Shown here one piece after another: positions 28,815-38,926 of a stretch of 64,000 bases of DNA; the stretch's first letter is position 1, and the number at the start of each line of letters is the position of its first letter. A program made the position numbers and the translations under genes. Origin of the DNA: Bog-756 sp963699345. GTDB lineage: Bacteria; Actinomycetota; Acidimicrobiia; Acidimicrobiales; RAAP-2. The stretch covers positions 1,178,001 through 1,242,000 of the forward strand of contig CAVOTL010000005.1 in the NCBI GenBank assembly GCA_963699345.1, read 5' to 3'. The notes beneath the pieces were generated by a model. The model did no database searches and was not told the DNA's origin. It saw nothing but the letters and a program-made list of their open reading frames with translations.

Positions 28815-30241
28815 CGGTCCACCTCCCCCATTACCGGGTCGATGGTCGAGCACACCACGACGGCGTCGGCCAGGAGGCCGCCGCGCATCATGACGGGCAT
28901 GCCCTGTAGGTTGACGAAGCTCGGGCCCCGGATGTGCATGCGGTAAGGCTTGGGGCCGCCGTCGGACACCAGGTAGCAGCCGAGCTCGCCCCGGGGGGAC
29001 TCGATGGCCACGTAGACCTCGCCCTCGGGCACCCGGAAACCTTCGGTGAAGACCTTGAAGTGGTGGATCAGGGCCTCCATCGACTCGTCGATGCGGCCAC
29101 GCGGCGGCGGGGTGACCTTCTTGTCCTGGACCCGGTAGTCGCCGGCCGGCATCTTGTCGATGACCTGGCGGATGATCCGGATCGACTCCCGGATCTCGTT
29201 GAGGCGGATGGAGTAGCGGTCGAAGTTGTCGCCGAACGTCCCGACGATGACGTCGAACTCGACCTCGTCGTAGCGGAGGTACGGCATCGTCCGGCGCAGG
29301 TCCCACGGGACCCCGGTCGACCGCAGGATCGGCCCGGTCAGCGACAGGGCGAGCGCCTCCTCGGCGGAGATGTTCCCGATGCCCTCGGACCGCTGGCGGA
29401 ACACCGGCTGGCCGGTCAGCAGTTCGTCGTACTCGTCGAGACGGGGCAGGACCGTGTCGCAGATGACCGTGACGTCGTCCTCCCACCCGTCGGGCAGGTC
29501 GGCGGCCGTGCCCCCGGGGCGGATGAAGTTGTGGTTCATGCGCAGCCCGGTCGTCTTTTCGAAGAAGGCCAGGATCATCTCCCGCTCGCGGAAGCCGTAG
29601 ATCATCATCGACGTGGACGCGTGGTCCATGCCGTTGGTGGCCATCCACATGAGGTGGGACGACACCCGGTTGAGCTCGACCAGCAGCATCCGGATCCAGT
29701 CGGCGCGGGCCGGCATCTCCACGCCGAGCAGCGCCTCGACGGCGAGCGACAGGACCAGCTCGTTGTGCAGCGGCGACAGGTAGTCCATGCGGGTGACGTT
29801 GGTCGACCCCTGGACGTAGGTGAGCTCCTCGGCCGTCTTCTCCATACCGGTGTGGAGGTAGCCGATGATCGGCTTGGTCCGCAGCACCGTCTCGCCGTCG
29901 AGCTCCATCATGAGGCGGAGCACACCGTGGGTCGACGGGTGCTGCGGGCCCATGTTGATGATCATCGTCTCGTCGTCGCTCCGCTCGACGTCGATGTCCT
30001 CGGTGTTGACCACGACACCTTCGGGGAGCCGCAGGACGGCCCCGGCCTCGCGCCGCAGCTCGTCGGGGGCGGTCTCGGACCGGCGGAACAGCTCCTGGGC
30101 ACCCTCGGACGTCTCGATGAGCAGGCCGCGCTCGGTGCCGACGTCGGACGGCTCGGTGTACCCGGCACCCGAGACGGGATCGGGCAGGACCGTGTCCGGG
30201 TGCGGCACGGCGTCCCCGGCGTCGGTGGAGGTGTCGCTCAT
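28811..30241 (-). CDS. nuoD: NADH-quinone oxidoreductase subunit D
   Basis: A 476-residue quinone-site subunit of the hydrogenase-large-subunit family. The quinone-binding INMGPQHPSTHGVLR lies near residue 93, and GYLHTGMEKTAEELTYVQG and SPRGELGCYLVSDG are conserved. An acidic N-terminal extension of about 85 residues precedes the core. The ATG at 30241 overlaps the nuoC stop by 4 nt. Confidence 0.96.
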   Translation of the reverse strand: MSDTSTDAGDAVPHPDTVLPDPVSGAGYTEPSDVGTERGLLIETSEGAQELFRRSETAPDELRREAGAVLRLPEGVVVNTEDIDVERSDDETMIINMGPQHPSTHGVLRLMMELDGETVLRTKPIIGYLHTGMEKTAEELTYVQGSTNVTRMDYLSPLHNELVLSLAVEALLGVEMPARADWIRMLLVELNRVSSHLMWMATNGMDHASTSMMIYGFREREMILAFFEKTTGLRMNHNFIRPGGTAADLPDGWEDDVTVICDTVLPRLDEYDELLTGQPVFRQRSEGIGNISAEEALALSLTGPILRSTGVPWDLRRTMPYLRYDEVEFDVIVGTFGDNFDRYSIRLNEIRESIRIIRQVIDKMPAGDYRVQDKKVTPPPRGRIDESMEALIHHFKVFTEGFRVPEGEVYVAIESPRGELGCYLVSDGGPKPYRMHIRGPSFVNLQGMPVMMRGGLLADAVVVCSTIDPVMGEVDR

Positions 30242-30765
30242 CGGGGACCCGGGGCGCTCTTGAACTGCACGGGCACCCGGCCGACCCCGTAGTCCTTGCG
30301 CAGCGGGTGGCCCTCCCAGTCCTCGGGCAGGAGGATGCGGGTCATGTCGGGATGGCCCTCGAACACGACCCCGACGAGGTCGTAGGCCTCGCGCTCCATG
30401 GCCTCGGTGCCCGGGTAGAGGTCGAACAGAGTGGGGATCGTCGGGTCGTCGGCGGGCACCTGCACACGGACCCGCACCCGTCGCACCTGGCTCAGCGAGA
30501 GCAGGTTGACCACCACCTCGAACCGCCCGGGCACCACGCCGTCGGGCAGCCGCCGTCCGGGATGGGTGAGGTAGTCGACGGCGCACAGGTCGGCGCACGT
30601 CTCGAAGCCCTCGTCCCGCAGGCCCGACACGACGTCGAGGTACTGCTCCCGGGAGGGGAAGAGGACCTCCTGGTCGAGGTGGCTCGGCCGGCGGGCGGAC
30701 GATCCCCCGGCCAGGCGCACCACGGGCGCGTCGGACGTGGACGCCGCGTCGGACGACGTGGTCAC
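30238..30765 (-). CDS. nuoC: NADH-quinone oxidoreductase subunit C
   Basis: A 175-residue peripheral-arm subunit. The family signature ER-E-YDLVGVVFEGHPD and the downstream LPEDWEGHPLRKDYG are present. The first 30 residues are Ser/Ala-rich and not conserved. GTG at 30765 overlaps the nuoB stop. Confidence 0.95.
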   Translation of the reverse strand: MTTSSDAASTSDAPVVRLAGGSSARRPSHLDQEVLFPSREQYLDVVSGLRDEGFETCADLCAVDYLTHPGRRLPDGVVPGRFEVVVNLLSLSQVRRVRVRVQVPADDPTIPTLFDLYPGTEAMEREAYDLVGVVFEGHPDMTRILLPEDWEGHPLRKDYGVGRVPVQFKSAPGPR

Positions 30766-31400
30766 AGGGGCTCACCCACGCTGCGGGCGATGATGGGGTT
30801 GCGCTTGGGGGTGCCGAGGTGGACGGCATCGGGGCGGTCGGGGGTCCAGCCCGAGGTGCCGTCGCCCGGATCGCGGGCGTCGTCGGTGTCGCCACCCTGG
30901 GAGTTGTCGAGGAACAGGCCCGAACCGCGGCGACGCGTGATGTCGTCGGTCCGCACCTTCTCGTGGAGGGTGAGGATGGCGTGCATCAGCGTCTCGGGGG
31001 TCGGGGGGCACCCCGGGGCGTACACGTCCACGGGCACGATCTGGTCGACGCCCTGCACGATGGCGTAGTTGTTGAACATGCCGCCGGTGCTGGCGCAGAC
31101 GCCCATCGACAGCACCCACTTGGGCTCCATCATCTGGTCGTAGACCTGGCGCAGCACGGGGGCCATCTTCTGGGACACCCGGCCCGCCACGATCATCAGG
31201 TCGGCCTGGCGGGGGGACGCCCGGAACACCTCCATGCCGAACCGGGCCAGGTCGAAGTCGGCGGCACCCACCGACATCATCTCGATGGCGCAGCAGGCCA
31301 GACCGAAGGTGGCCGGCCACATCGAGTAGGTCCGGGCCCACTTGACCAGGTCCTCGAGTCGGCCGGTCAGGAAATTGTGCTGGAGGTCCTCGAGGCCCAC
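30762..31400 (-). CDS. nuoB: NADH-quinone oxidoreductase subunit B
   Basis: A 212-residue subunit carrying the terminal 4Fe-4S cluster N2. The ligands are visible in FGLACCAIEMM (adjacent Cys pair), SMGVCASTGGMFNNYA and VYAPGCPPTPE. A polar tail of about 60 residues (Asp/Gly/Arg-rich) follows the core. It begins 16 nt after the nuoA stop. Confidence 0.97.
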   Translation of the reverse strand: MGLEDLQHNFLTGRLEDLVKWARTYSMWPATFGLACCAIEMMSVGAADFDLARFGMEVFRASPRQADLMIVAGRVSQKMAPVLRQVYDQMMEPKWVLSMGVCASTGGMFNNYAIVQGVDQIVPVDVYAPGCPPTPETLMHAILTLHEKVRTDDITRRRGSGLFLDNSQGGDTDDARDPGDGTSGWTPDRPDAVHLGTPKRNPIIARSVGEPL

Positions 31401-31416
31401 GTCGCCGTCCCCCCGC

Positions 31417-31911
31417 TCAGGCCGCGCGGCCGGGCCCGGTCGGCGAGGTCGCCGGCACGGACGGGTCGGAGGCGGGCGGGGCGGGCGTTCCGGCGATACG
31501 GGCGATCGTCGAGCTCGAGGTGCGCGACGGCATCGCCCCCAGCATCCGCTTCGACGGGCCCCAGTTGAGCGCGCCGTTGCCGACCAGGAAGACGAAGGAG
31601 ATGAACACCACGGCGGCGAAGACGAGGACCTCGACGAGGCCGAAGGAGCGCAGCTGGCGGAAGATCACGGCCCACGGGTAGAGGAACACCACCTCGATGT
31701 CGAAGATGATGAAGATCATCGCCACCAGGTAGAAGCGGACCGGGAACCGCGTGGGCGGCTCGATGCCCGGCACGATCCCGCACTCGTAGGGCGCGATCTT
31801 GGCCGCCGTCGGCCGCTTCTTGGGCGCCAGGAGGGCCGACGCCACGAAGGAGAGGGACGCGAACAGGAAGCCCAGGATGATGAGGATCAGGATCGGCAGA
31901 TAGTCGTCCAC
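31417..31911 (-). CDS. nuoA: NADH-quinone oxidoreductase subunit A
   Basis: The first gene of the nuo operon: a three-helix membrane subunit with the diagnostic YECG-VPGIEPPTRFPVRFY loop near residue 42 and FIIFDIEVVFLYPWA. At 164 residues it is about 40 longer than usual, due to a Ser/Pro/Ala tail. The GTG at 31911 has no clear ribosome-binding site. An A-rich TAAAAAT about 8 nt upstream, inside an inverted repeat, may act as the -10 of a leaderless transcript. Confidence 0.95.
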   Translation of the reverse strand: MDDYLPILILIILGFLFASLSFVASALLAPKKRPTAAKIAPYECGIVPGIEPPTRFPVRFYLVAMIFIIFDIEVVFLYPWAVIFRQLRSFGLVEVLVFAAVVFISFVFLVGNGALNWGPSKRMLGAMPSRTSSSTIARIAGTPAPPASDPSVPATSPTGPGRAA

Positions 31912-31916
31912 AGCAA

Positions 31917-31930
31917 GTGATTTTTATCAC
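31917..31930. promoter_or_regulatory. Candidate Rex (or Crp/Fnr-type) operator upstream of nuoA
   Basis: GTGAT-TTTT-ATCAC is a perfect 5-bp inverted repeat giving GTGA-N6-TCAC. The known Rex consensus TTGTGAA-N4-TTCACAA has the same half-site spacing; Crp-type sites also do. It ends 5 nt before the nuoA start codon and overlaps the likely -10, so binding would block transcription. A rex gene lies at 42,968-43,709. The stretch is conspicuously AT-rich in this GC-rich DNA. Confidence 0.55.
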
Positions 31931-32015
31931 GCACGTCTCCGGCGGGGCACATCCGGCCGCCCGGGCCCCCGTCCCCACCTCCGGGAGCGGTGTGCCGGAC
32001 CCGTTCCCGCCCCCG

Positions 32016-32021
32016 TAGCAT
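32016..32021 (+). promoter_or_regulatory. Candidate leaderless -10 element (TAGCAT)
   Basis: TAGCAT is followed by a 7-nt spacer and the GTG at 32029; it overlaps the alternative ATG at 32020. Confidence 0.45.
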
Positions 32022-32028
32022 GACGGGC

Positions 32029-33363
32029 GTGACTCCACCGGCCGATCCCACCCTCACCCCCGCCGACGCCGCCGCACCCGTCGATGGCCACGTCCACGAC
32101 GTCCTGGTGGTGGGGGGTGGCCCCTCGGGATCCTCCTGCGCCTACTGGCTGGCGGAGGCCGGCTGGGACGTGGCCGTGGTGGAGAAGAAGGTCTTCCCCC
32201 GCGCGAAGACGTGCGGGGACGGTCTGACCCCCCGCTCGGTGCGCCAGATCGCCGACATGGGCCTCGAGGGCGCCCTGGCCGGCGCCCACCGCTACACCGG
32301 GCTGCGGGCCAACGCCTTCGGACGGGTCCTGCACCTGCCGTGGCCCGAGCACCCCTCCTTCCCCTCGTACGGCTACGTGATCACCCGCCACGACCTCGAC
32401 GCCCTGGTCAACGACCGGGCGGCCAAGGCCGGGGCCACGGTGTTCCAGGGGACCGAGGCCCTCGAGCCCATCCTCGACGAGGACGCCGGCCGCCCGGCGG
32501 GCGCCGGGCTGCCCTCGTGCGTGGGAGCGGTGGTCAAGGACAAGGGGACCGGAGCGGTCCGGGAGCTGCGCGCCCGCTACGTGGTGGTGGCCGACGGCGC
32601 CAACTCGCGCTTCGGACGGGCGCTCGGGACCAGCCGGGACCGGACACAGCCGATGGGCATGGCGCTGCGGGGCTACTACTCCTCGCCCGGCCACGACCAG
32701 CCGTTCATCGAGTCCCACCTCGACATCCGGGACGGCGACGGCAACGTCGTGCCCGGCTACGGCTGGATCTTCCCGCTCGGCGACGGCCGGGTGAACGTCG
32801 GCGTGGGACTCCTCTCCACCGACCGACGGTGGAAGGGCATCAACACCGCCACCCTCATGGACCACTTCGTGGCCTGGGCACCGAAGGAGTGGGAGATCTC
32901 CCCCGCCACCAGCCTCGGCCCGGCGACGGGCGGCAAGCTCCCCATGGGGCTGTCGGTGGGTCCTCGCCTGGGCGCCACCACGCTGGTGGTCGGCGACGCC
33001 GCCGGCGCCATCAACCCGTTCAACGGCGAGGGCATCTCCTACGGCTACGAGACGGGCCGGCTGGCCGCCGCGTCGCTCGGCGAGGCCCTGTCGGGTGACG
33101 GCTTCGACGCCCTGCTGCGCTACGAGGACCGTCTCGACGAGGCCTACGGCCTCTACTACCGGGTGGCCCGGGCGTTCATCCGGGTGATCGCCCGGCCGGA
33201 GCTCATGAAGCTGTGCGTCGGCACCGGCATGCACTCCGAGACGCTCATGTCGTGGATCCTGGCGATCATGTCGAACCTGGTCCGGCCCGACGAGACCGGA
33301 CCCGCCGAGGCCGCCTACCGGGCGCTCGCCACCATCGCCCGCCTCGCCCCCGACGGCGTCTGA
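32029..33363 (+). CDS. Geranylgeranyl reductase-family flavoprotein
   Basis: A 444-residue FAD-dependent reductase. The dinucleotide-binding motif VLVVGGGPSGSS lies near residue 25, followed by VVEKKVFPRAKTCGDGLTPR, the Cys-containing signature of the family. A second FAD motif LVVGDAAGAINPFNGEGI is near residue 325. Such enzymes saturate isoprenoid chains, for example of menaquinone. Its divergent position next to nuo makes menaquinone tail reduction plausible but unproven. I prefer GTG 32029 to ATG 32020 because of the leaderless -10 spacing. Confidence 0.85.
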   Translation: MTPPADPTLTPADAAAPVDGHVHDVLVVGGGPSGSSCAYWLAEAGWDVAVVEKKVFPRAKTCGDGLTPRSVRQIADMGLEGALAGAHRYTGLRANAFGRVLHLPWPEHPSFPSYGYVITRHDLDALVNDRAAKAGATVFQGTEALEPILDEDAGRPAGAGLPSCVGAVVKDKGTGAVRELRARYVVVADGANSRFGRALGTSRDRTQPMGMALRGYYSSPGHDQPFIESHLDIRDGDGNVVPGYGWIFPLGDGRVNVGVGLLSTDRRWKGINTATLMDHFVAWAPKEWEISPATSLGPATGGKLPMGLSVGPRLGATTLVVGDAAGAINPFNGEGISYGYETGRLAAASLGEALSGDGFDALLRYEDRLDEAYGLYYRVARAFIRVIARPELMKLCVGTGMHSETLMSWILAIMSNLVRPDETGPAEAAYRALATIARLAPDGV

Positions 33364-33396
33364 CCCACGGGTCGACCGGGGTGCCGACGGGGCGCC

Positions 33397-36292
33397 CTAC
33401 CGGGCGGCGGCGGCCACCCGGCCCGCCACGGCCTCGTAGGCCGGGGCGAACACGCTCGCCGGGATCTGCGCGCCGTCGGTCGTCGGCTGGAGGGTGGTGA
33501 CCACCCGACCGCCCAGGATGTACGCGTCACCCACGACGTCACTGCCTGCGCCCGGCAGCGTGTACGTGCTGACCAGGCCGTAGGTCTTCACCCCGGTCGG
33601 GGCGCCCAGGGTCACCGGCTGGACGGTCACCGTGGCCCCCGGCACCGCGGCGGCGGCCAGTGCCGTGCGGTACTGCTGGTAGCACCCCACGAACTTCGGG
33701 TTGGTGAAGAGCGCGTCGAGGGACGTGACCTGGGCGGCCGAGCCGAGCACCGCGGTCCGCGAGCCCATCTCGAAGGCCGTACCCGCGGTGCTCTGGTAGA
33801 TCGGCGACTGGACGAGGCTCGTCTGCCCCGGCAGCGATCCGGACCCGAACATCCCCGACACCACGGCGTAGCTGGTGTCGAGGCACGAGGCCATCACGTT
33901 GGTGGCGCCGGCCTGGGCCACGGCCGGAGCCACCGGGGGCCGCACCGCGGCCTGGGCCGGGGGCGTCTGCGTCCACCCGGCCGGCAGGTCGGCCAGCCGC
34001 AGGTTGATCGTCCCGGCCAGCACCGTGTCGGCGGCCGCCGACGTGGCGGGCGACGGTGCCGCCGTGCTGGCGGTCGGGGCCGGAGGCGTCGAGCTCTTCT
34101 TGGTGAGGAGGTAGCCGCCGGCGGCCACGAGGACGACCAGCAGGACGACGAGCAGGACGAGGCTGCGTCGGCTCGACTTCGACCCCGAGTCGGCCAGGAC
34201 CACCTCTCCGGGACCCGAGGCACCCGATCCATCCGGGGCGCCGTCACCGGGGCCCGACGCGGTCGGATCCCCAGCGGACGGGCCGGGCTGCCAGTCCGGC
34301 CCGGTGCTCGCCTGGGAGCCCGGTGGCGGCGGCTGGACGCTCAGTGGGACCGGTGCCGAGGGAGGCGCCTCCGGCGGTGCCGCCGTCATCGACGTCGGCT
34401 CGGCCGGAGCGGTCGGGTCCGAGGCGGCGGCGACGGTCCCGGCGGCCGCGGCCGCCTCGGCGGCGTGCAGCTGCTTGCGGGTCAGGGCGAAGCGTGGCTT
34501 CTTGGCCGGGGCGGGGGTCCCGACCGCGGGGGTCTCGACAGCGGGGGTGGCGGCGATGGCGGGCGTGTCGGTGGCGGCGGCGACGACGGTCCCGGCGGCC
34601 GCGGCCGCCTCGGCGGCGTGCAGCTGCTTGCGGGTCAGGGCGAAGCGTGGCTTCTTGGCCGGGGCGGGGGTCTCGACCGCGGATTCGACGGGCGGGGGGC
34701 CGGCGGCCGTCGTCGGCTCGACGGGCGTGGCCGCCACCGGAGGTGTCGGGCTGGTGGTCGCCTCGGCCGCGGTACTGGCGGCGGTCCCGGCGGCCGCGGC
34801 CGCTTCGGCGGCGTGCAGCTGCTTGCGGGTCAGGGCGAAGCGCGGCTTCTTGGCCGGGGCGGGGGTCTCGACCGCGGGTTCGACGGGCGGGGGGCCGGCG
34901 GCCGTCGTCGGCTCGACGGGCGTGGCCGCCACCGGAGGTGTCGGGCTGGTGGTCGCCTCGGCCGCGGTACTGGCGGCGGCGGCGGCCTCGGCGGCGTGCA
35001 GCTGCTTGCGGGTCAGGGCGAAGCGCGGCTTCTTGGCCGGTGCGGGCGGCTCCACGGTCGGGGCGGTCGGGACCCGCCTCGGCGGCGACGGTCCCGGCGG
35101 CGGCGGCCGCCTCCGCGGCGTGCAGGTGCTTGCGGGTCAGGGCGAAGCGCGGCTTCTTGATGGGGGCGACGAAGTCCTCCGGAGGGATCAGTCCGAGCGG
35201 CGGATCGTCCCATGCCGTGGCCGGTGCGGGCGTCGCGTCCACCGCCGCTGCCGGAGGGGCCGAATCGACGGGAGGGGCGGCGACCGGGGGCGGCGGGGGC
35301 GGTGTCTGGAGCGACGGTCCGGGCGGCAGGGGCGGCGGGACCTGGAGGGACGGAGCCGGAGGCGGCCCGACCGGGGACGAGGCGGGACCGGGACCCGCCG
35401 GAGCGGGGACGGGAGGGGGACCGGCCGGGGGGGCGGACGCTGCGCCACCGGACGGACCCGGGGCCGGCGGGTGACCGGCCGGTGCGGGCGCGGCGGCCGG
35501 GGTGGAGGGCGGTGCGGCCGGCGGGGCCGTCATCGGCGGGGCCGGCATGGCGGGAGCCACCGGCGTCGATCCACGGCCGGCAGCGGGGTCGCCGACCAGG
35601 GACGTCGGTCCCGCCGGGGCCGACCCGTGGCCGGTCGCCGGATCGCCGAGGCGGTCGGTCGGGCTGTTCGGATCCGTCCCGTTGCCGGAGGACGGGTCGC
35701 CGACGAGGGCGGTCGCCCCGGCGGCGGCAACGGCGGCGGCCGGGGCGCCGACGTAGGCGGGGGTCGGGGCCTCGACGGCGGGCGCCGGGGCCTCGGCCGG
35801 GGTGCCGGGCGCGGCCTGGGCGGCCCGGGCGGCCTCCGTGGCCGGTGACGGTCCGGGCGGGGGCAGTTCGGGCCCGACCTCGGGACCGGTGGCGACGGGG
35901 GCGGACGGCGCCGATGCGGTGGGGACGGCGACGCCCTTGTAGCGGAGCAGCCAGGCCGGGAGCGCCTGGTCGAGATAGGCGGCCTGGCCCGGCGACACTG
36001 CGTCGTTGGGCAGGAGGAAGCGGATCGACTGGCCGCCGGAGGTCAGCTCCATGATGGCGGCCTCGCGGCCGTCGGGCAGCTGCATCTTCTCCCGGCAGGT
36101 CGCCGAGTCGAGCGCCGACCACACCAGGAGCCGCTCGATCTGCGGCTGGGGGCCCTGCACCGTCACGCCGGCGGTCGTGAACAGCAGGCTGATGCCCTCG
36201 GTGGTCTTGGTGCCCCGCTCGGGGTCGCCCGCCAGTGCGACACCGGGAAGCTGCATGCCCTCCGGAGGAAGCTCAGTGATCCCGACGGTCAT
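33397..36292 (-). CDS. Single-span membrane protein with five KKPRFALTRKQLHAAEAAAAAG repeats, frameshifted
   Basis: I do not recognise the family. It has an N-terminal globular region of about 120 residues (MTVGITELPPEG onward), a Pro/Ala-rich linker of about 250 residues and five copies of a basic-then-alanine helix (PRFALTRKQLHAAEAAA). Another disordered stretch is followed by one membrane helix (RRSLVLLVVLLVVLVAAGGYLL region) and an exported C-terminal domain of about 200 residues with two Cys. The frame breaks at CCC 35073-35075; dropping one base gives EAVPTAPTVEPPAPAKKP and one continuous frame. AAGGAGAG precedes the ATG. The N-terminus and repeats should be cytoplasmic. Confidence 0.7.
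34440..35165 (-). repeat. Five imperfect repeats encoding PRFALTRKQLHAAEAAA
   Basis: Copies lie at about 34440-34510, 34596-34670, 34790-34865, 34985-35045 and 35100-35165. The second and third are part of a nearly exact tandem unit of about 192 bp, indicating recent duplication; the others are separated by variable Pro/Thr linkers. Confidence 0.85.
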
Positions 36293-36508
36293 CCATCTCT
36301 CCTTCGTGGCCCGGGCGATCGAGGGCGGGCGCCTATCGGTCCGTCGTGCCTCGACGGCTCCCGGCGGGAACCGTCCGACGGGTGGTGTGCGCCGCAACGA
36401 CGCTTGTCAGACATTCTGCCCCATGCCGGGGGAGGATCGGTTGGACCGGTGCCCACCTCCCTTGGATCGGCAGGAACGGCACGCACCTTGAGAGCACCCG
36501 GGGTGGCG

Positions 36509-37846
36509 TCAGTCCGAGAACGCCAGGGCCGCGGACTCGGCCGCACACTCGAGGGTGCGGTCGTACTCGGCGCTCCCGTGCGCCAATGACGGGAAGGCCA
36601 CCTCGTAGGGGCCCGGGGCCAACGCCACCCCCCGGTCCAGCATGGCCCGGAAGAACCGGGCGTAGCGGCCGGTGGCGGCGGACGCCACTGCGCCCTCGTA
36701 GTCCGACACGTCGGGTTCCCCCTCGGGGACGAAGAACAGCCCGAAGAGCGGACCGGCCACGGGCACCCGCGCCGTCAGCCGCCGGCCGGCGCCGTCGGTG
36801 GTGCCCGCCGCCCGGAGGGCGTCGTCGAGCACCGTCCGCAGGGCGTCGGCGAATGGAGCCACCGCCCCGGCGAGCGCGGCGTAGCGGTCCGGGGTGAGCT
36901 CCTCCAGCACGGTGCGGCCGGCCGCGGTGGCGAGCGGGTTCCCCGACAGCGTGCCCGCCTGGTACACGGGCCCGAGCGGGGCGAGGACCGCCAGCACGTC
37001 CTCCCGTCCGCCGAAGGCGCCGACCGGCAACCCGCCGCCGATGACCTTGCCGAAGCACCACAGGTCGGGTCGCACGCCGCTCCACGCGGCCGCACCCCCC
37101 TCCCCCAGGCGGAACCCGGTGATGACCTCGTCGAAGATCAACAGCGCCCCGGTGGCGTCGCAGGCGGCCCGGAGCCCCTCGAGGAAGCCCGGAGCCGGCG
37201 GCACCAGCCCCATGTTGGCGGCCACCGCCTCCACGATCACGCACGCCACCCGGTCGTCGAGCTCGGGGACCACGTTGTAGGGGGCGACGACGGTGTCGGC
37301 CACCGACGCCGCCGGCACGCCGGCCGAGTCGGGCAGGCCGAGGGTGGCCACCCCGCTGCCACCGCCGGCCAGCAGCCCGTCGGAGTGCCCGTGGTAGCAG
37401 CCGGCGAACTTGACGATGCGGTCCCGCCCCGTGAACCCGCGGGCCACCCGGATGACGCTCATGGTGGCTTCGGTACCCGAGGAGACCAGCCGGACCTGCG
37501 CGCAGCCCGGCACCCGGTCCCTGATGGCCTCCGCCAGCAGGACCTCGCCCTCGGTCGGGTGCCCCGAAGGTGGTGCCGCGGCCGGCCGCCTCGCGCACCG
37601 CGGCGACCACGGCCGGGTGGGCGTGGCCGAGTATCGAGGCGCCGTAGGACTGGACGTAGTCGAGGAGCCGGTGGCCGTCGGCGTCCCACAGGTAGGCGCC
37701 CTCGCCCCGCGTCACGAAGTAGGGGTGGCCGCCCACCGAGCGGAACGACCGCACCGGACTGTTGACCCCGCCCGGGATCACCTGGCGCGGCGCGCGTCGA
37801 AGAGGGCGTCCGACGCCGGCTGTCCGGGAGCCGTCGGGTCAACCAC
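36509..37846 (-). CDS. hemL: Glutamate-1-semialdehyde 2,1-aminomutase, frameshifted
   Basis: It makes 5-aminolevulinate from glutamate-1-semialdehyde, using PLP. IPGGVNSPVRSF, DYVQSYGASILGHAHP, FDEVITGFR and WCFGKVIGGGLPVGAFGG, with the PLP Lys, are present. A GTG at 37846 overlaps the hemB stop and begins MVDPTAPGQPASDALFDARRAR, then the frame shifts near 37783-37795. A second shift is at GGG 37557-37559, where removing one base gives FGAPTEGEVLLAEAIRDRVPG. The protein is otherwise complete, so sequence error is likely. It is the last gene of the hem cluster. Confidence 0.88.
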
Positions 37847-38853
37847 CGAGCACCTCGGCCAGTTCGCCGGCGAAGTACGTCAGGACGAAGTCGGCGCCGG
37901 CCCGCTTGACGGCGGTGATCTGCTCGAGGGCCACGGCCGGTCCGTCGATCCAGCCCCGCTCGGCGGCGGCTTTGACCATGGCGTACTCCCCGGACACGTG
38001 GTAGGCGGCGACCGGCACGTCGACCATGCGGTCGGACCTCGGCGAGGACGTCCAGATAGGTGAGCGCCGGCTTGACCATGACCATGTCCGCGCCCTCGGC
38101 CACGTCGAGGGCCACCTCGGCCAGCGCCTCCCGGGCGTTGCGGTAGTCCTGTTGGTAGGCGCGGCGGTCGCCACCCCCGGCGATCGTCACGTCGGCCGCC
38201 TCGCGGAACGGGCCGTAGAGCGCCGACGCGTACTTGGCGGCGTAGGCGAGCACGGCGGTCCCCGGGTGACCCGAGCCGTCGAGGGCGGCGCGGATGGCCG
38301 CCACCTGGCCGTCCATCATCCCGCTGGGGGCGATGACGTCGGCCCCCGCCGCCGCCTGCACCACGGCCAGCTCGGCGTAGAGCCCGACCGTGGCGTCGTT
38401 GTCGACCTCGTCGGTACCCGGGACGAGCACGCCGCAGTGGCCGTGGTCGGTGAACTCGTCGAGGCAGCAGTCGGCCATCACCACCAGCTCGTCACCGACC
38501 GCGTCGCGGACGGCCTCCAGGGCCCGACGGGTGATGCCGTCGGGCGAGAGGGCGGCCGAACCGGTGGCGTCCTTGTCGGCGGGCTCCGGCAACGGGAAGA
38601 GGATGACCCCAGGTACGCCGAGGTCGGCCAGGCGCCGGACCTCCTCGACGAGGGAGGCGACCGAGTGCTGGAAGACCCCGGGCAGCGAGCCCACCGGCCG
38701 GGGGGATCCGAGCCCGTCGGCCACGAAGAGCGGGGCGACGAGGTCGTCGACGGCCAGCGCCGTCTCGGCCACCAGCCGGCGGAGGGCCGGCGTCCGCCGG
38801 AGGCGGCGCAGGCGCCGCACCGGGAAGGCGGGCGTGGTCACGGGGTCGGGCAC
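37839..38853 (-). CDS. hemB: Delta-aminolevulinic acid dehydratase (porphobilinogen synthase), frameshifted
   Basis: It condenses two ALA molecules to porphobilinogen. DCCLDEFTDHGHCG (metal-ligand Cys), YAAKYAS and MVMVKPALTYLD, with the two active-site Lys, and VAAYHVSGEYAMVKAA are present. The frame changes near 38033-38036 (TCGGA). Dropping one base gives LAEVDRMVDVPVAAYHV. The length would be the usual 337 or so. GTG at 38853 is 8 nt from a TAGGCT -10, so the gene has its own leaderless promoter within the hem cluster. Confidence 0.9.
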
Positions 38854-38861
38854 GGCGCCCC

Positions 38862-38867
38862 AGCCTA
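38862..38867 (-). promoter_or_regulatory. Candidate leaderless -10 element of hemB (TAGGCT)
   Basis: TAGGCT on the minus strand, 8 nt before the GTG at 38853, in the 73-nt gap after hemD. Confidence 0.5.
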
Positions 38868-38926
38868 CGGCACCGTTCGCCCGTGCCGGGTCCCGGCCAC
38901 TGGTCGGGCCGGCCGCCGGTCACCGT

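Noticed and set aside
34440..35165. A CRISPR array in the repeated region
   Set aside because: The repeats are coding, imperfect, irregularly spaced and in one frame with the protein.
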